24,390 bases of DNA from NCBI GenBank assembly GCA_964432155.1, contig CAYSMF010000020.1, forward strand, positions 1-24,390, written 5' to 3'. The position numbers and the translations under genes are program-made. Below are positions 14,849 to 23,494 of this stretch, one piece after another. Each line of letters opens with the position of its first letter. The stretch's first letter is position 1. The notes under the pieces are model-generated. The model had not been told where the DNA came from. It saw nothing but the letters and a program-made list of their open reading frames with translations, and searched no databases. Source of the DNA: UBA10438 sp964432155 (GTDB lineage Bacteria > Bacteroidota > Ignavibacteria > Kapaibacteriales > Kapaibacteriaceae).

Positions 14849-16033
14849 ATGAAGTCCCTCATCGTCGCACTCGCACTCCTTTCGGCAACACTGTGCTCGC
14901 GTGCTGATGATGGCGTGCGCTTCACAACCATTACGACGTGGCAACAAGCGCTTGATCGCGCAAAGGCCGAACAGAAGCCAATCTTCCTCGATGCGTACAC
15001 TGATTGGTGTGGCTGGTGCAAGGTGATGGATCGCGAGACCTTCTCAGATTCAGCCGTTGCAGCAGTCATGAACGCGTCGTTCGTAAACGTGAAGATGGAA
15101 ATGGAAACAGGCGAGGGCATTGATGTTGCGATGAAGTATCGCATCAGCGGTTTCCCAACGTTCGTGGTGTTTACACCAGACGGCGTGCCGACGTATCGTA
15201 CGACGGGGTTTCGCGCTCCAGCAGATTGGCTGCCAATGCTCGACGCGATGCGCGACCCATCGCGTGCACTCAAGCAAGCGGGCGTGACACCAACATTGAA
15301 GCTTCCGTTCCCAGCATGGCATCGCGCCGCCTTCGAAAAGGGCAAGGCACGCAAGCAACCAGATGCAGCAACGGTGCATGCGTGGTTTGATGCCTACGAC
15401 AACAAGTACGACGAAGTAGCCTTCGGCGTGATCCTCAAGCATCGCATGCGTCCGGAGCAAATCGACTGGGTCCTCGAGCATGAGCAAGAGTACCGTCGCC
15501 TCTACGACATAGAAGTTGATGAAGTGCTCCAGGATAAGGGGCAACTGGTGTTCAAGAAGGCCGTTGAAACCAAGGACACATCGTTGCTCGGCAAGGTGGT
15601 CGACTTCTTCCGTCCTGCAAAGGATGATGCAGTGTGGATGAAAGAACGGTTCGAAGCCATGTACTATGCGCAGACAAAGGACTGGCCGGGACTCGGCACG
15701 CAGCTACAGTCGATGAGCAACGAACTCGGTGCGTCTGCATCATCGATGGTGAACGAGTTTGCATGGCAGATGTACGAAACATGCGATGATCAGCGTGCAC
15801 TCTCGCTCGCTGCTTCTGCAATGAAGCCCATCGCTACACGTGATGATGCTGATTGGGCGCATATCGATACGTATGCTGCATTGCTGTTCAAGAGCGGACA
15901 GTTCGCAGAGGCCGAAGTTCAAGCCAAGCGCGCTATCGAGCGCGGCAAGGCAGCTGGTGCGGATGTGAAGGAAACAACACAGCTGCTCGAGCGAATTCGT
16001 ACCGCATCATCAGGCGCGAAGCAATCAAAATGA
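14849..16033 (+). CDS. Secreted thioredoxin-like protein with C-terminal helical/TPR region
   Basis: A 394-residue exported protein. Residues 1-19 form a signal peptide (MKSLIVALALLSATLCSRA). A thioredoxin fold follows, with WCGWC at 53-57 (redox pair Cys54/Cys57) and the cis-proline in GFPTF (Pro103), so the redox site is complete. Residues ~140-394 are helical, with TPR-like features near the end (AHIDTYAALLFKSGQFAEAEVQAKRA in pieces). Expected location is the periplasm. A disulfide reductase or isomerase role is plausible; the partner is unknown. GGAG precedes ATG 14849 and the gene begins 15 nt after frr. Its stop overlaps the queC start (ATGA), which is unusual company for queC. Confidence 0.82.
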   Translation: MKSLIVALALLSATLCSRADDGVRFTTITTWQQALDRAKAEQKPIFLDAYTDWCGWCKVMDRETFSDSAVAAVMNASFVNVKMEMETGEGIDVAMKYRISGFPTFVVFTPDGVPTYRTTGFRAPADWLPMLDAMRDPSRALKQAGVTPTLKLPFPAWHRAAFEKGKARKQPDAATVHAWFDAYDNKYDEVAFGVILKHRMRPEQIDWVLEHEQEYRRLYDIEVDEVLQDKGQLVFKKAVETKDTSLLGKVVDFFRPAKDDAVWMKERFEAMYYAQTKDWPGLGTQLQSMSNELGASASSMVNEFAWQMYETCDDQRALSLAASAMKPIATRDDADWAHIDTYAALLFKSGQFAEAEVQAKRAIERGKAAGADVKETTQLLERIRTASSGAKQSK

Positions 16034-16716
16034 GTGCGCGCTCGGTTGTGCTCCTCTCCGGAGGAATGGATAGTTGTGTGACGCTTGCACATGCTCTGGC
16101 TGATGGCACGCAAGTACATGCGCTCCACGTCAACTACGGTCAGCGCACCCAGAGTCGCGAACTCCAAGCCTTCCACGACATCTGCGATCACTATCAGATC
16201 GCCGATCGGCTCGTGGTTGATATCTCGCACCTCGCTGCGATTGGCGGAAGCAGTCTCACGGATACAACGATGACTGTTGCGGAGGCGAAGCTCGACGCAG
16301 ACGATATCCCAACCTCCTATGTGCCATTCCGGAATGCCAACATCCTGGCCATCGCCGCGAGTTGGGCCGAGGTGCTGAGCGCCACCTCGATCTACATCGG
16401 AGCGGTCGAGGAGGACGGCAGTGGGTATCCCGACTGTCGCGCAGCCTTTTTTGCAGCATTCGAAGAAGTGATTGCTCTCGGCACCAAGCCGGGTCCGCGG
16501 GTGCGCATTGTAACGCCCCTTATCAACCTCACCAAGCAGCGCATCGTTGAAGAGGGACTTCGCCTCGGCGCTCCGCTGCACCTCACGTGGTCCTGCTACC
16601 AGGGCGAGCGCGAGGCCTGCGGGGTCTGCGACTCCTGCGCGCTGCGGTTACGCGGGTTTGCCCAGGCTGGCGTGGAAGATCCCATCCCGTACGCGGTGCG
16701 CCCGATGTATACGTAG
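16030..16716 (+). CDS. queC: 7-cyano-7-deazaguanine synthase
   Basis: A 228-residue QueC, which converts 7-carboxy-7-deazaguanine to preQ0 using ammonia and ATP in the queuosine pathway. The PP-loop SGGMDS lies at 10-15. LHVNYGQRTQSRE, SYVPFRNANI and GSGYPDCR are family signatures. The zinc site is complete: Cys189, Cys197, Cys200 and Cys203 in the C-terminal CYQGEREACGVCDSC stretch. The ATG at 16030 overlaps the previous stop; the longer open frame upstream runs over the thioredoxin gene in another frame and is not family-like. No other queuosine gene is in the window. No clear terminator follows it; rpsD then starts from its own promoter. Confidence 0.95.
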   Translation: MSARSVVLLSGGMDSCVTLAHALADGTQVHALHVNYGQRTQSRELQAFHDICDHYQIADRLVVDISHLAAIGGSSLTDTTMTVAEAKLDADDIPTSYVPFRNANILAIAASWAEVLSATSIYIGAVEEDGSGYPDCRAAFFAAFEEVIALGTKPGPRVRIVTPLINLTKQRIVEEGLRLGAPLHLTWSCYQGEREACGVCDSCALRLRGFAQAGVEDPIPYAVRPMYT

Positions 16717-16732
16717 ATGTGGAAAAATTCCC

Positions 16733-16740
16733 TATGTTTG
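16733..16740 (+). promoter_or_regulatory. TATGTTTG -7 box for rpsD
   Basis: TATGTTTG is identical to the box in the full rplM promoter and lies 92 nt before the rpsD ATG. The expected start is near 16747. No TTG is found 19-21 nt upstream, so the upstream half is weak or absent. Confidence 0.5.
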
Positions 16741-16754
16741 TGATTCTGTAATAA

Positions 16755-16819
16755 CGCCGTCGTCCGGAGTTACCCCGGCGATGGATATTTCACTCTCAAT
16801 GTTGCCCCGATTCGTCGGG
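16755..16819 (+). promoter_or_regulatory. rpsD leader with two stem-loops, one with a TTCG loop
   Basis: The first stem pairs CGCCG (16755-16759) with CGGCG (16776-16780). The second pairs CCCGA (16806-16810) with TCGGG (16815-16819) around a TTCG tetraloop, and ends 3 nt before the ribosome-binding GAGG (16823-16826). Ribosomal protein S4 represses its own mRNA leader in several bacteria, so translational autoregulation is a reasonable inference. The fold is not a family match that I can confirm. Confidence 0.45.
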
Positions 16820-16832
16820 AGCGAGGTATCAC

Positions 16833-17435
16833 ATGAAGTACAATGGCCCAAAGGTAAAGCTGAGCCGCAAGGTTGGTTTCAGCATTACGCCGAAGGCACG
16901 CAAGTACATGGACCGCAAGCCAGCCCCTCCAGGGCAGCACGGTGCGGCCAAGAAGCGTGCAAAACTCTCTGACTACGCAAAGCAGTTGCTCGAGAAGCAG
17001 CGTCTGCGTCTGCAGTACAACCTGCACGAGCGTCAGATGACGAACTACATCAAGAAGGCAGCACGTATCCAGGGCAACAAGGTGGACATCCTTGTGCAGC
17101 TCCTCGAGCAGCGTCTTGATTCGCTCGTCTACCGCGCTGGTCTTGCTCGCTCGATCTATGCAGCACGTCAGTATGTACGCCACGGCCACATCCTGATCAA
17201 CGGCAAGAAGGTCGACATGCCAGCATACGCTGTGCAGCCAAACGACGTGATCACGGTGAAGGAAAAGAGCCGCAAGCTCGAGGCAATCCAAGAAGCAATC
17301 CGCTCAACGATGCCACCGCCGTACCTCGACATGAACAAGGCTGATTACAGCGTGAAGTTCCTCTACCTGCCACCGCGGGAAGAAGTACCAGTTGTATGCG
17401 AAGTGCCACTCGTTATCGAGTACTACTCGCGATAA
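16833..17435 (+). CDS. rpsD: 30S ribosomal protein S4
   Basis: A 200-residue S4, a primary 16S rRNA-binding protein. It starts MKYNGPKVKLSRKVGFSI, includes KPAPPGQHG, KLSDYAKQLLEKQ, and the S4 RNA-binding domain LEQRLDSLVYRAGLARS-ARQYVRHGHILING, and ends with EVPLVIEYYSR. It has no cysteine cluster near the N terminus, so it is the zinc-free (C-minus) form. GAGG lies 6 nt before the start. Here rpsD has its own promoter and terminator and is not next to rpsM, rpsK and rpoA, at least within this window. Confidence 0.96.
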   Translation: MKYNGPKVKLSRKVGFSITPKARKYMDRKPAPPGQHGAAKKRAKLSDYAKQLLEKQRLRLQYNLHERQMTNYIKKAARIQGNKVDILVQLLEQRLDSLVYRAGLARSIYAARQYVRHGHILINGKKVDMPAYAVQPNDVITVKEKSRKLEAIQEAIRSTMPPPYLDMNKADYSVKFLYLPPREEVPVVCEVPLVIEYYSR

Positions 17436-17458
17436 GCAGCTCAACGAACGCAATCGAC

Positions 17459-17497
17459 AAACCCGATACGCAGCAATGTGTATCGGGTTTTTTCTTT
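17459..17497 (+). terminator. Strong intrinsic terminator after rpsD
   Basis: AAACCCGATAC (17459-17469) and GTATCGGGTTT (17480-17490) form an 11-bp perfect stem with a 10-nt loop, followed by TTTCTTT. It lies 23 nt past the rpsD stop and isolates rpsD from the downstream kinase gene. Confidence 0.93.
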
Positions 17498-17513
17498 GTG
17501 CTAAATTCAGGAC

Positions 17514-18416
17514 ATGGAACTGTCGCAGACAACGACCCGATGCATTGGAGCCATCGACATCGGCGGTACGTCGATGAAATACGGTGTTGTAACTGAGGGT
17601 GGAGATGTACTGTGGGAGCACAGTGTTCCCACAAAGGCTGCCGAGGGACGTGACGCGGTGGTCGAACGCTGTTGTGGCGTGGTGCGCTCGATTCTCGAGC
17701 GCTCGCCGGATGTAGCGGCGATCGGCGTGGGCGTGCCCGGTGTGGTTGACCCCGTGACGAAGGTTGTGCAAGCGCCACCGAATCTCCCTGGTTGGGATTG
17801 TGTGGATTTGCGTGGAGCACTGCAGACGGTGACCTCGTTGCCGATCGACGTTGAAAACGACGCGAATGCGGCTGCTCTTGGTGAAGCCCTGATGGGCGCA
17901 GGCGTTGGACACGCCAACTTCCTCTACGCTACGCTGGGCACCGGCATTGGTGGAGGGATCATCATCAACAGCGCGCTCTACCGGGGTCCGCACGGCGACG
18001 CAGGGGAAATCGGCCACATCATCATGAACGCATGGGATCCCGAAGATCCACGACCGTTCCGTACCGGCGTGCTTGAAGAATATGCTGGGATCGCTGGCAT
18101 CGTTGCTATGGCCCGTAAGGAGGGCGAAGAGGTCGAGAATGTTGGCCGGATTCGCAACGATGCGGTCCTGCGCGAAGCAGGGCGAGTTATCGGACTTGGA
18201 CTATGCTCTGCACTAGCCGTGCTCGGCATGCGTGTTGTTGTCATTGGCGGTGGGGTAGCGCAAGCCCCCTTCGTCATCGACACGATTCGTGCCACCATCA
18301 AACGTCGTGCGATTCCGACCATTGCGGCATCGGTCGAGGTTCTTGCAGCCAAGTATGGATCGCAGGCTGGCCTGATCGGTGCGGCCGCTGTCGGCAGGGC
18401 TGTACTCGGTTCGTGA
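17514..18416 (+). CDS. ROK-family sugar kinase-like protein lacking the zinc motif
   Basis: A 300-residue ROK (repressor-ORF-kinase) protein without a DNA-binding domain, so probably a cytoplasmic sugar kinase such as glucokinase. The phosphate-binding DIGGTSMK lies at 15-22, the catalytic segment ENDANAAALGE at 114-124 with Asp116 as expected base, GTGIGGG at 142-148, and GEIGH at 164-168. Most ROK proteins then show a CxCGxxGC-type zinc cluster; here residues 169-190 (NAWDPEDPRPFRTGVLEEY region) contain no cysteine. This loss may change substrate or stability. The start ATG 17514 has AGGA only 2 nt upstream. The promoter is unclear; TTTCTTTG (17491-17498), one base off TAnnTTTG, overlaps the terminator tail. 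Confidence 0.88.
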   Translation: MELSQTTTRCIGAIDIGGTSMKYGVVTEGGDVLWEHSVPTKAAEGRDAVVERCCGVVRSILERSPDVAAIGVGVPGVVDPVTKVVQAPPNLPGWDCVDLRGALQTVTSLPIDVENDANAAALGEALMGAGVGHANFLYATLGTGIGGGIIINSALYRGPHGDAGEIGHIIMNAWDPEDPRPFRTGVLEEYAGIAGIVAMARKEGEEVENVGRIRNDAVLREAGRVIGLGLCSALAVLGMRVVVIGGGVAQAPFVIDTIRATIKRRAIPTIAASVEVLAAKYGSQAGLIGAAAVGRAVLGS

Positions 18417-18421
18417 TGTTG

Positions 18422-18429
18422 TACTTTTG
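18422..18429 (+). promoter_or_regulatory. TACTTTTG -7 box for the DUF2723 gene
   Basis: TACTTTTG matches TAnnTTTG exactly, 30 nt before the ATG at 18460. A CTG lies 19 nt upstream (18400-18402), one base off TTG. Expected leader length is about 24 nt. It begins 6 nt after the ROK stop codon. Confidence 0.5.
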
Positions 18430-18459
18430 CACTTTCAATTCCACGTTACGCTAAGGACC

Positions 18460-21400
18460 ATGCAGAACACCAATCGATCACTGCACTATGCGTTCGCATC
18501 GATCGCATTCCTTGTTGCGCTCATTACGTTCTTGCTCACGGTACAGCCAACAGTTCCGTTCTGGGACTGTGGTGAGTTTACCGCCGCAGCCGTACAGCAA
18601 CAGGTACCACACCCACCGGGTGCACCGCTCTTCCTGATGCTTGGAAAGCTCTTCCACCTGTTGCCGTTCGGTGATCCAGGTTGGCGCGTTAACCTCGTGA
18701 GCGTTGTTGCTAGTGCCGTCACGGTGCTGTTGCTCTATTTGATCACCGTGCGCGTAATCCGCAACTTCTTCACAGAAGATCTGGGTGATCTGAAGAACGC
18801 ACTGTTGGTGTATGGTTCTGCCTTTGTTGCTGCACTCACCTACACGTTCACTGATACGTTCTGGTTCAATGCCGTTGAATCGGAAGTGTACGCAGCGTCA
18901 TCGCTGTTTGTAGCAATCATCGTGCACCTGATGATGGTGTGGAACGAGAAGGCCGATGAAGAGGGTAGCGAAAAGTACCTGCTCTTGATCGCCTACATGA
19001 TTGGTCTGTCGATTGGCGTGCACTTGCTGTCGATTCTGACCATCTTCTCGCTCGTGCTGCTCATCTATCTCCGCAAGTATCCTTTCAAGACGAGCACGTT
19101 GTTCCTGACGATTGGTATCGGACTCGTGACGTTCTACGTGGTGTACACGCTCGTGATCATGAAGCTGCCAGCACTCTTCGCTGGTAACCTGCCGTTCAAG
19201 AACGATGCGCGTGAATTCCTTGTCGAGGGCAACTCACTCTTCACGCTGCTGGGCATCGGATTGCTGTTGCTTGGCGGTTTCGGTGTGTACTACGGCAAGA
19301 AGACAAACCACGGTGTGTTGTCGCTGGTAGCATCGTCGTTCCTGCTCATCGTCCTTGGGTATTCGACGTACGGACACATTCTGGTGCGCGCGAATTCGAA
19401 TCCACCGATGAACGAGAACAAGCCGGAGGACTTCTCGAAGCTCGTCAGCTACCTCGGTCGTGAACAATACGGCGAAGCCCCATCGTGGCCACGTCGTTAT
19501 CAGTCGGAGCAGCGCTTCGTCAACAACTACATCGAATACGGCTCGTGGCAGCGTCCACCGGTCAAGGTGGTCACACGCAAGGACGGCGCACGCATGCAGA
19601 TGCCGGACTTCGGCAACTGGAAGACGGATGGAAAGTCGCGCTACAACAGCGCGGAGTTCGCGTACATGTGGGATTACCAAATCAACCAGATGTACATCCG
19701 CTACTTCTTGTGGAACTTCATGGGTCGCGTCAGCGATGTGCAAGACGCACCGGCATACTCGCCGTTCACCGATGCGAAGTCGGTTGAAGTGTACAATCAC
19801 AAGAACGGTTTTGCAGAACATTTCCCGATCAACTACTGGGCGATTCCGCTCATTCTTGGTCTGGTCGGACTTGTCCTGCACTTCTCTCGTGACAAGAAGA
19901 TGGCAACGGTGTACCTGATCCTCTTCCTGATGACAGGTGTGCTTGCTGCGATTCAGCAGAATCAGCAAAACCCACAGCCACGTGAGCGTGACTACTTCTA
20001 CGTGGCATCGTTCATGGTATATGCGATGTGGGTCGGTATGGGCGCATTCGCGATTCTCGAACGTCTCAAGAACAACGTCGCAGCAATCGGTGGTGGACTT
20101 GTCGCATTGCTTGTGGCATCGCCGCTGAACCTTGCAACGCAGAACTGGTTTACGCACTCGCGTGCTGGCAACTACCTTGCCTTTGACTACGCATACAACA
20201 TCCTGCAGTCGCTCGAGAAGGACGCAATCGTGTTCACCAACGGTGACAACGATACGTTCCCTGTGTGGTACTTGCAGGACGTAGCAGGTGTTCGCCAAGA
20301 CGTCCGTGTTGTAAACCTCTCGCTTGGTCAGACGCTGTGGTATATCGAGCAGCTCAAGAACCGTGAGCCGCACGGCGCAAAGAAGATTCCACTCAGCTTC
20401 ACCGACAAGCAGCTGCTTGTGTCGGAAGAAGATCCAAACGCACTCACGTACGAATTCGGTCCGGGAAGCATGATCGAAATCCCAGTCGATCGTGCAACAC
20501 TCGCCAAGTACACATCCGACTCGTCGGTTATTGCGAGCGGCAAGTTCAAGTGGTACTTCACGGGTGGCTCAGGTCGTCAAGGGGCTGATGGCTCGCAAGA
20601 GTACTTCATCGGTGTGCAGCACAAGTTGGTGCGCGACATTCTCGTGCAAACAAAGTTCCAGCGTCCGGTTTACTTCTGTACCTCCATCGGCGACCCATCG
20701 TATGCTGATGAATTCGTAGGTCTCGGACCATCCAACGGCAATCCAACTGCGCCGAACTACCTGCGTCTCGAAGGCATGGCATACCGCGTATGTCCGGCTC
20801 CACAGCCGTCGAACAACGTCGATGATGCCTTCATGTACGACATGCTCATGAAGCCACTCGCATTCGAAGAGCAGTACACATCGCAACACTTCGGCTTGAA
20901 GTTCCGCAACCTGAACAACAAGAACGTGTACTACGATGACGTGCATCGTGGGTACATCATGAACTACCGCAACGTGTTCTACAAGTATGTGCGCTACCTG
21001 CTCACAACGAAGAACGATCCAGCACGTGCTGGCAAGGTGCTCAAGCAGATGAATGATCTCATCTCGCTCGATCTCTTCCCGTTGACGGCAGACTTCGAGC
21101 TCGAGATCGGACGTCTCTTCGAGATGTGCGGCATGCCAGAAGAAGCCCAGCAGATGGGTGTACGTGCACTTGCGAGCTCGCAAGACATCATGAAGAGCAA
21201 GGAAATCCGCGAGCGCGAGCGTATCAACGAAGATGGCGCACAAGCCGAGCTACTTCTTGCAGAGTCGGCATCGCTCGCAGGGAACTACGCAGTTGCAAAG
21301 GCTACGTACCAGCAGATCGCGTCACGCTCGCGTGGTGTTGATCCGCTGCTCAACTACAAGATCGACGAACTCGATGTGCTGAAGCTCGAGCGTGCGAAGA

Positions 21401-21567
21401 ACCTCACCGGCGCACTTGCTGCGGCAGAGCAACTTCGTGCGAAGTACTCGATGGCCGCAGCCGACCGTCGCACGCAGGAAGCTGCAATGGAACTTGAGCA
21501 AAAGATCAGCGCGCTCCAGAAGCGTCTTGGTCGCTCACCACAGGCAGTTCTCTCGATGACGCCGTGA
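18460..21567 (+). CDS. DUF2723 polytopic membrane protein, GT-C glycosyltransferase-like
   Basis: A 1035-residue protein of the DUF2723 family, common in Bacteroidota and related to eukaryotic TMEM260, a protein O-mannosyltransferase. The N-terminal half is strongly hydrophobic with many membrane spans up to about residue 570. The first loop holds FWDCGEF (34-40), the expected acidic GT-C site, and HPPGAPLF (51-58). NPQPRERDYFY (near 504-514) is another family hallmark. From about 590 it is soluble, with a TNGDNDTFPVWYLQ segment and helical TPR-like repeats in the last ~200 residues (GRLFEMCGMPEEAQQMG, ASLAGNYAVAKATYQQI). Transfer of a lipid-linked sugar to exported proteins is inference from the family. 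I chose ATG 18460 because of AAGGA upstream and the -7 box at 18422; the longer frame would start before the promoter. It overlaps the rhomboid gene by 4 nt if the GTG start is used. Confidence 0.88.
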   Translation: MQNTNRSLHYAFASIAFLVALITFLLTVQPTVPFWDCGEFTAAAVQQQVPHPPGAPLFLMLGKLFHLLPFGDPGWRVNLVSVVASAVTVLLLYLITVRVIRNFFTEDLGDLKNALLVYGSAFVAALTYTFTDTFWFNAVESEVYAASSLFVAIIVHLMMVWNEKADEEGSEKYLLLIAYMIGLSIGVHLLSILTIFSLVLLIYLRKYPFKTSTLFLTIGIGLVTFYVVYTLVIMKLPALFAGNLPFKNDAREFLVEGNSLFTLLGIGLLLLGGFGVYYGKKTNHGVLSLVASSFLLIVLGYSTYGHILVRANSNPPMNENKPEDFSKLVSYLGREQYGEAPSWPRRYQSEQRFVNNYIEYGSWQRPPVKVVTRKDGARMQMPDFGNWKTDGKSRYNSAEFAYMWDYQINQMYIRYFLWNFMGRVSDVQDAPAYSPFTDAKSVEVYNHKNGFAEHFPINYWAIPLILGLVGLVLHFSRDKKMATVYLILFLMTGVLAAIQQNQQNPQPRERDYFYVASFMVYAMWVGMGAFAILERLKNNVAAIGGGLVALLVASPLNLATQNWFTHSRAGNYLAFDYAYNILQSLEKDAIVFTNGDNDTFPVWYLQDVAGVRQDVRVVNLSLGQTLWYIEQLKNREPHGAKKIPLSFTDKQLLVSEEDPNALTYEFGPGSMIEIPVDRATLAKYTSDSSVIASGKFKWYFTGGSGRQGADGSQEYFIGVQHKLVRDILVQTKFQRPVYFCTSIGDPSYADEFVGLGPSNGNPTAPNYLRLEGMAYRVCPAPQPSNNVDDAFMYDMLMKPLAFEEQYTSQHFGLKFRNLNNKNVYYDDVHRGYIMNYRNVFYKYVRYLLTTKNDPARAGKVLKQMNDLISLDLFPLTADFELEIGRLFEMCGMPEEAQQMGVRALASSQDIMKSKEIRERERINEDGAQAELLLAESASLAGNYAVAKATYQQIASRSRGVDPLLNYKIDELDVLKLERAKNLTGALAAAEQLRAKYSMAAADRRTQEAAMELEQKISALQKRLGRSPQAVLSMTP

Positions 21568-22244
21568 TCGAGCTCTCGCTCATGACGATGACACTCACGA
21601 TCGTGATCGCCACCGTGGCGGTCACGATCGTTGCGTTTCGTAACCATGGTGTGTTCGTCTCGCTGATGATGGACAGCAACGCCGTGCTTGGTGAACGGGG
21701 CGAGTGGTGGCGTATGCTCACCAGTGGATTGATTCACGCCGACTATCCGCACCTGATGATGAACATGCTGTCGCTGTTCCTCTTTGGACGGTGGATTGAG
21801 CATGCGATGACGTCGTGGCGATTTGCCTTGGTCTACATCTTCGGCATTGTGATTGGTTCGTTTGCGTCGGTGGTTGTGCATCGTCGTAATCCATCGTACC
21901 GAGCTGTCGGTGCATCGGGTGGCGTGACGGCTGTGGTTGGCGCGGCAACGATGCTCGCACCGGATGCGATGATGGCGGTGTTCCCACTGCCCATCCCGAT
22001 GCCGGCATGGGTTGTTGGTTGCGCGTTCGTGGTGTTCTCCATTGTGGGTTCACGATGGGGCGGCGATAACATCGGACACGAAGCGCACCTCGGTGGGACG
22101 TTTGCAGGGATCACGCTCACGGCAGCGTTCTTCCCAGAGCTCATTCCGTATCACTGGCCCTATATCGCCGCAATGGCTGCCAGCGGTGCAGCTGCGACGA
22201 TCATTTCCCGACGGATGCTCCGTGGCGGAGGGTGGCAGCGCTGA
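21564..22244 (+). CDS. Rhomboid-family intramembrane serine protease
   Basis: A 226-residue membrane protein with about six membrane spans. The catalytic serine is Ser118 in GASGG; the catalytic histidine is His175 in HEAHLGG. HADYPHLMMNMLSLFLFG (58-75) carries the conserved histidine and asparagine (Asn67) that form the oxyanion region. Together these indicate an active rhomboid that cleaves membrane proteins within the bilayer; the substrate is unknown. The given start is a GTG that overlaps the DUF2723 stop (GTGA). ATGs at 21582 or 21588 would give a shorter N terminus more like typical family members, so the start is uncertain. The stop overlaps the next start as TGATG. Confidence 0.88.
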   Translation: MIELSLMTMTLTIVIATVAVTIVAFRNHGVFVSLMMDSNAVLGERGEWWRMLTSGLIHADYPHLMMNMLSLFLFGRWIEHAMTSWRFALVYIFGIVIGSFASVVVHRRNPSYRAVGASGGVTAVVGAATMLAPDAMMAVFPLPIPMPAWVVGCAFVVFSIVGSRWGGDNIGHEAHLGGTFAGITLTAAFFPELIPYHWPYIAAMAASGAAATIISRRMLRGGGWQR

Positions 22245-23479
22245 TGAAGGAGCTCGTGACGCTCATGCGAACGCGACGCACGCGTGAAGCATGGGAACGG
22301 AATCTTGTTGTCATTTGGATAGCGCAACTCATCGCCATGATTGGTATGAGTGCCTGCATCCCATTCCTTCCGCTCTATGTGCGCGAGCTTGGTGTAGCGT
22401 CGAAGGATGCCGCCATGTGGAGCGGCATCATTACTGCAGCGCCCTTTGTGTTCTCGTCGCTCCTCACGCCGGTATGGGGCGCACTCGGCGATCGCTACGG
22501 ACAGAAGTCGATGGTGATGCGCGCGATCCTCGGACTCGGCATTGCAATGACCCTGATGGGGTTTGCTCCGAACATTTGGTGGCTGCTCGGCTTGCGCATC
22601 TTTCAAGGGGCTGCCAGCGGCTTTATTGCAGCAAGTAATGCGTTTGTGAGTACGCAAACGCCGATCGAGAAAACAGGTGTTGCGCTTGGTACGTTGCAGA
22701 CATCGATGAGTGCGGGCAACATTGTTGGTCCGCTCATTGGTGGTGTGATCAGCGACATCATTGGTTTCCGTTCCGTCTTCTTCTTTGTCGGCATCATGTG
22801 TCTGTCCAGTCTGTACATCATCTGGAAGCACCTCAACGAACAGCAGCATGCGGAACGTCGTGCAGCAACGCGTGTGCGGGGCAACATCGCGCTTGTGTTG
22901 CAGTCACCGCAATTGCGTGTGTTGCTTGTGATGATTCTCTTGTCGCAGATTGCGCTCGTACTACCGTCGCCCATCTTCCCGTACTACCTCGAGGAGCTCG
23001 GCGCGCCACAGGCACTGCTCTCGACGCTCTCGGGTGTGGTTGTGAGCATGGTGGGTGTCACAACAATCATCAGTGCGCCATGGTGGGGGAAACGGGGCGA
23101 CCACCGCGGATTTGGTCCAACGATTCTCATCGCAGGAAGCATCATCTGCGTAGGCATGTTTTTGCAGTCGGTTGTTCCGTCCTACGGATGGCTCATCCCA
23201 CTGCGTGCATGTATTGGACTCGCATCTGGTGCGATGTTGCCCATGATGTACAGCGAGCTCACGAAGAACGCACCTACTGGGAGTACTGGTGGGATTATGG
23301 GGCTTGCAAGCAGTGCCGCGCTTATTGGCAATCTGCTCGGACCATTGGCATGTAGCATGATTGCATCGTCGATTGAATTAGAATGGATCTTTGTAACATC
23401 GTCGCTCGTCATGGCATCTGTTGTCTGGTCGAGTCGAATTGTTCCTTGGTCACAACCCAGTTCACAACGTCACACATAA
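22244..23479 (+). CDS. Major facilitator superfamily transporter, efflux-type
   Basis: A 411-residue transporter with about 11-12 hydrophobic segments. MFS motif A is visible as GALGDRYGQK (79-88) between spans 2 and 3, and a motif-C-like TSMSAGNIVGPLIGG stretch lies near residues 150-165, typical of drug:H+ antiporters of the MdtG/TetA type. The substrate cannot be read from the sequence. ATG 22244 overlaps the rhomboid stop by one base and has GGAGGG 11 nt upstream. A GTG at 22232 is possible but would place that site on top of the start. Located in the inner membrane and probably co-transcribed with the two upstream genes. Confidence 0.87.
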   Translation: MKELVTLMRTRRTREAWERNLVVIWIAQLIAMIGMSACIPFLPLYVRELGVASKDAAMWSGIITAAPFVFSSLLTPVWGALGDRYGQKSMVMRAILGLGIAMTLMGFAPNIWWLLGLRIFQGAASGFIAASNAFVSTQTPIEKTGVALGTLQTSMSAGNIVGPLIGGVISDIIGFRSVFFFVGIMCLSSLYIIWKHLNEQQHAERRAATRVRGNIALVLQSPQLRVLLVMILLSQIALVLPSPIFPYYLEELGAPQALLSTLSGVVVSMVGVTTIISAPWWGKRGDHRGFGPTILIAGSIICVGMFLQSVVPSYGWLIPLRACIGLASGAMLPMMYSELTKNAPTGSTGGIMGLASSAALIGNLLGPLACSMIASSIELEWIFVTSSLVMASVVWSSRIVPWSQPSSQRHT

Positions 23480-23494
23480 TCAAGGTTCGTTCCT

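Noticed and set aside
13745..14947. 400-residue minus-strand open frame opposite pyrH and frr
   Set aside because: It is antisense to two certain genes, and its His/Cys/Leu-rich composition is typical of a shadow frame in this codon usage.
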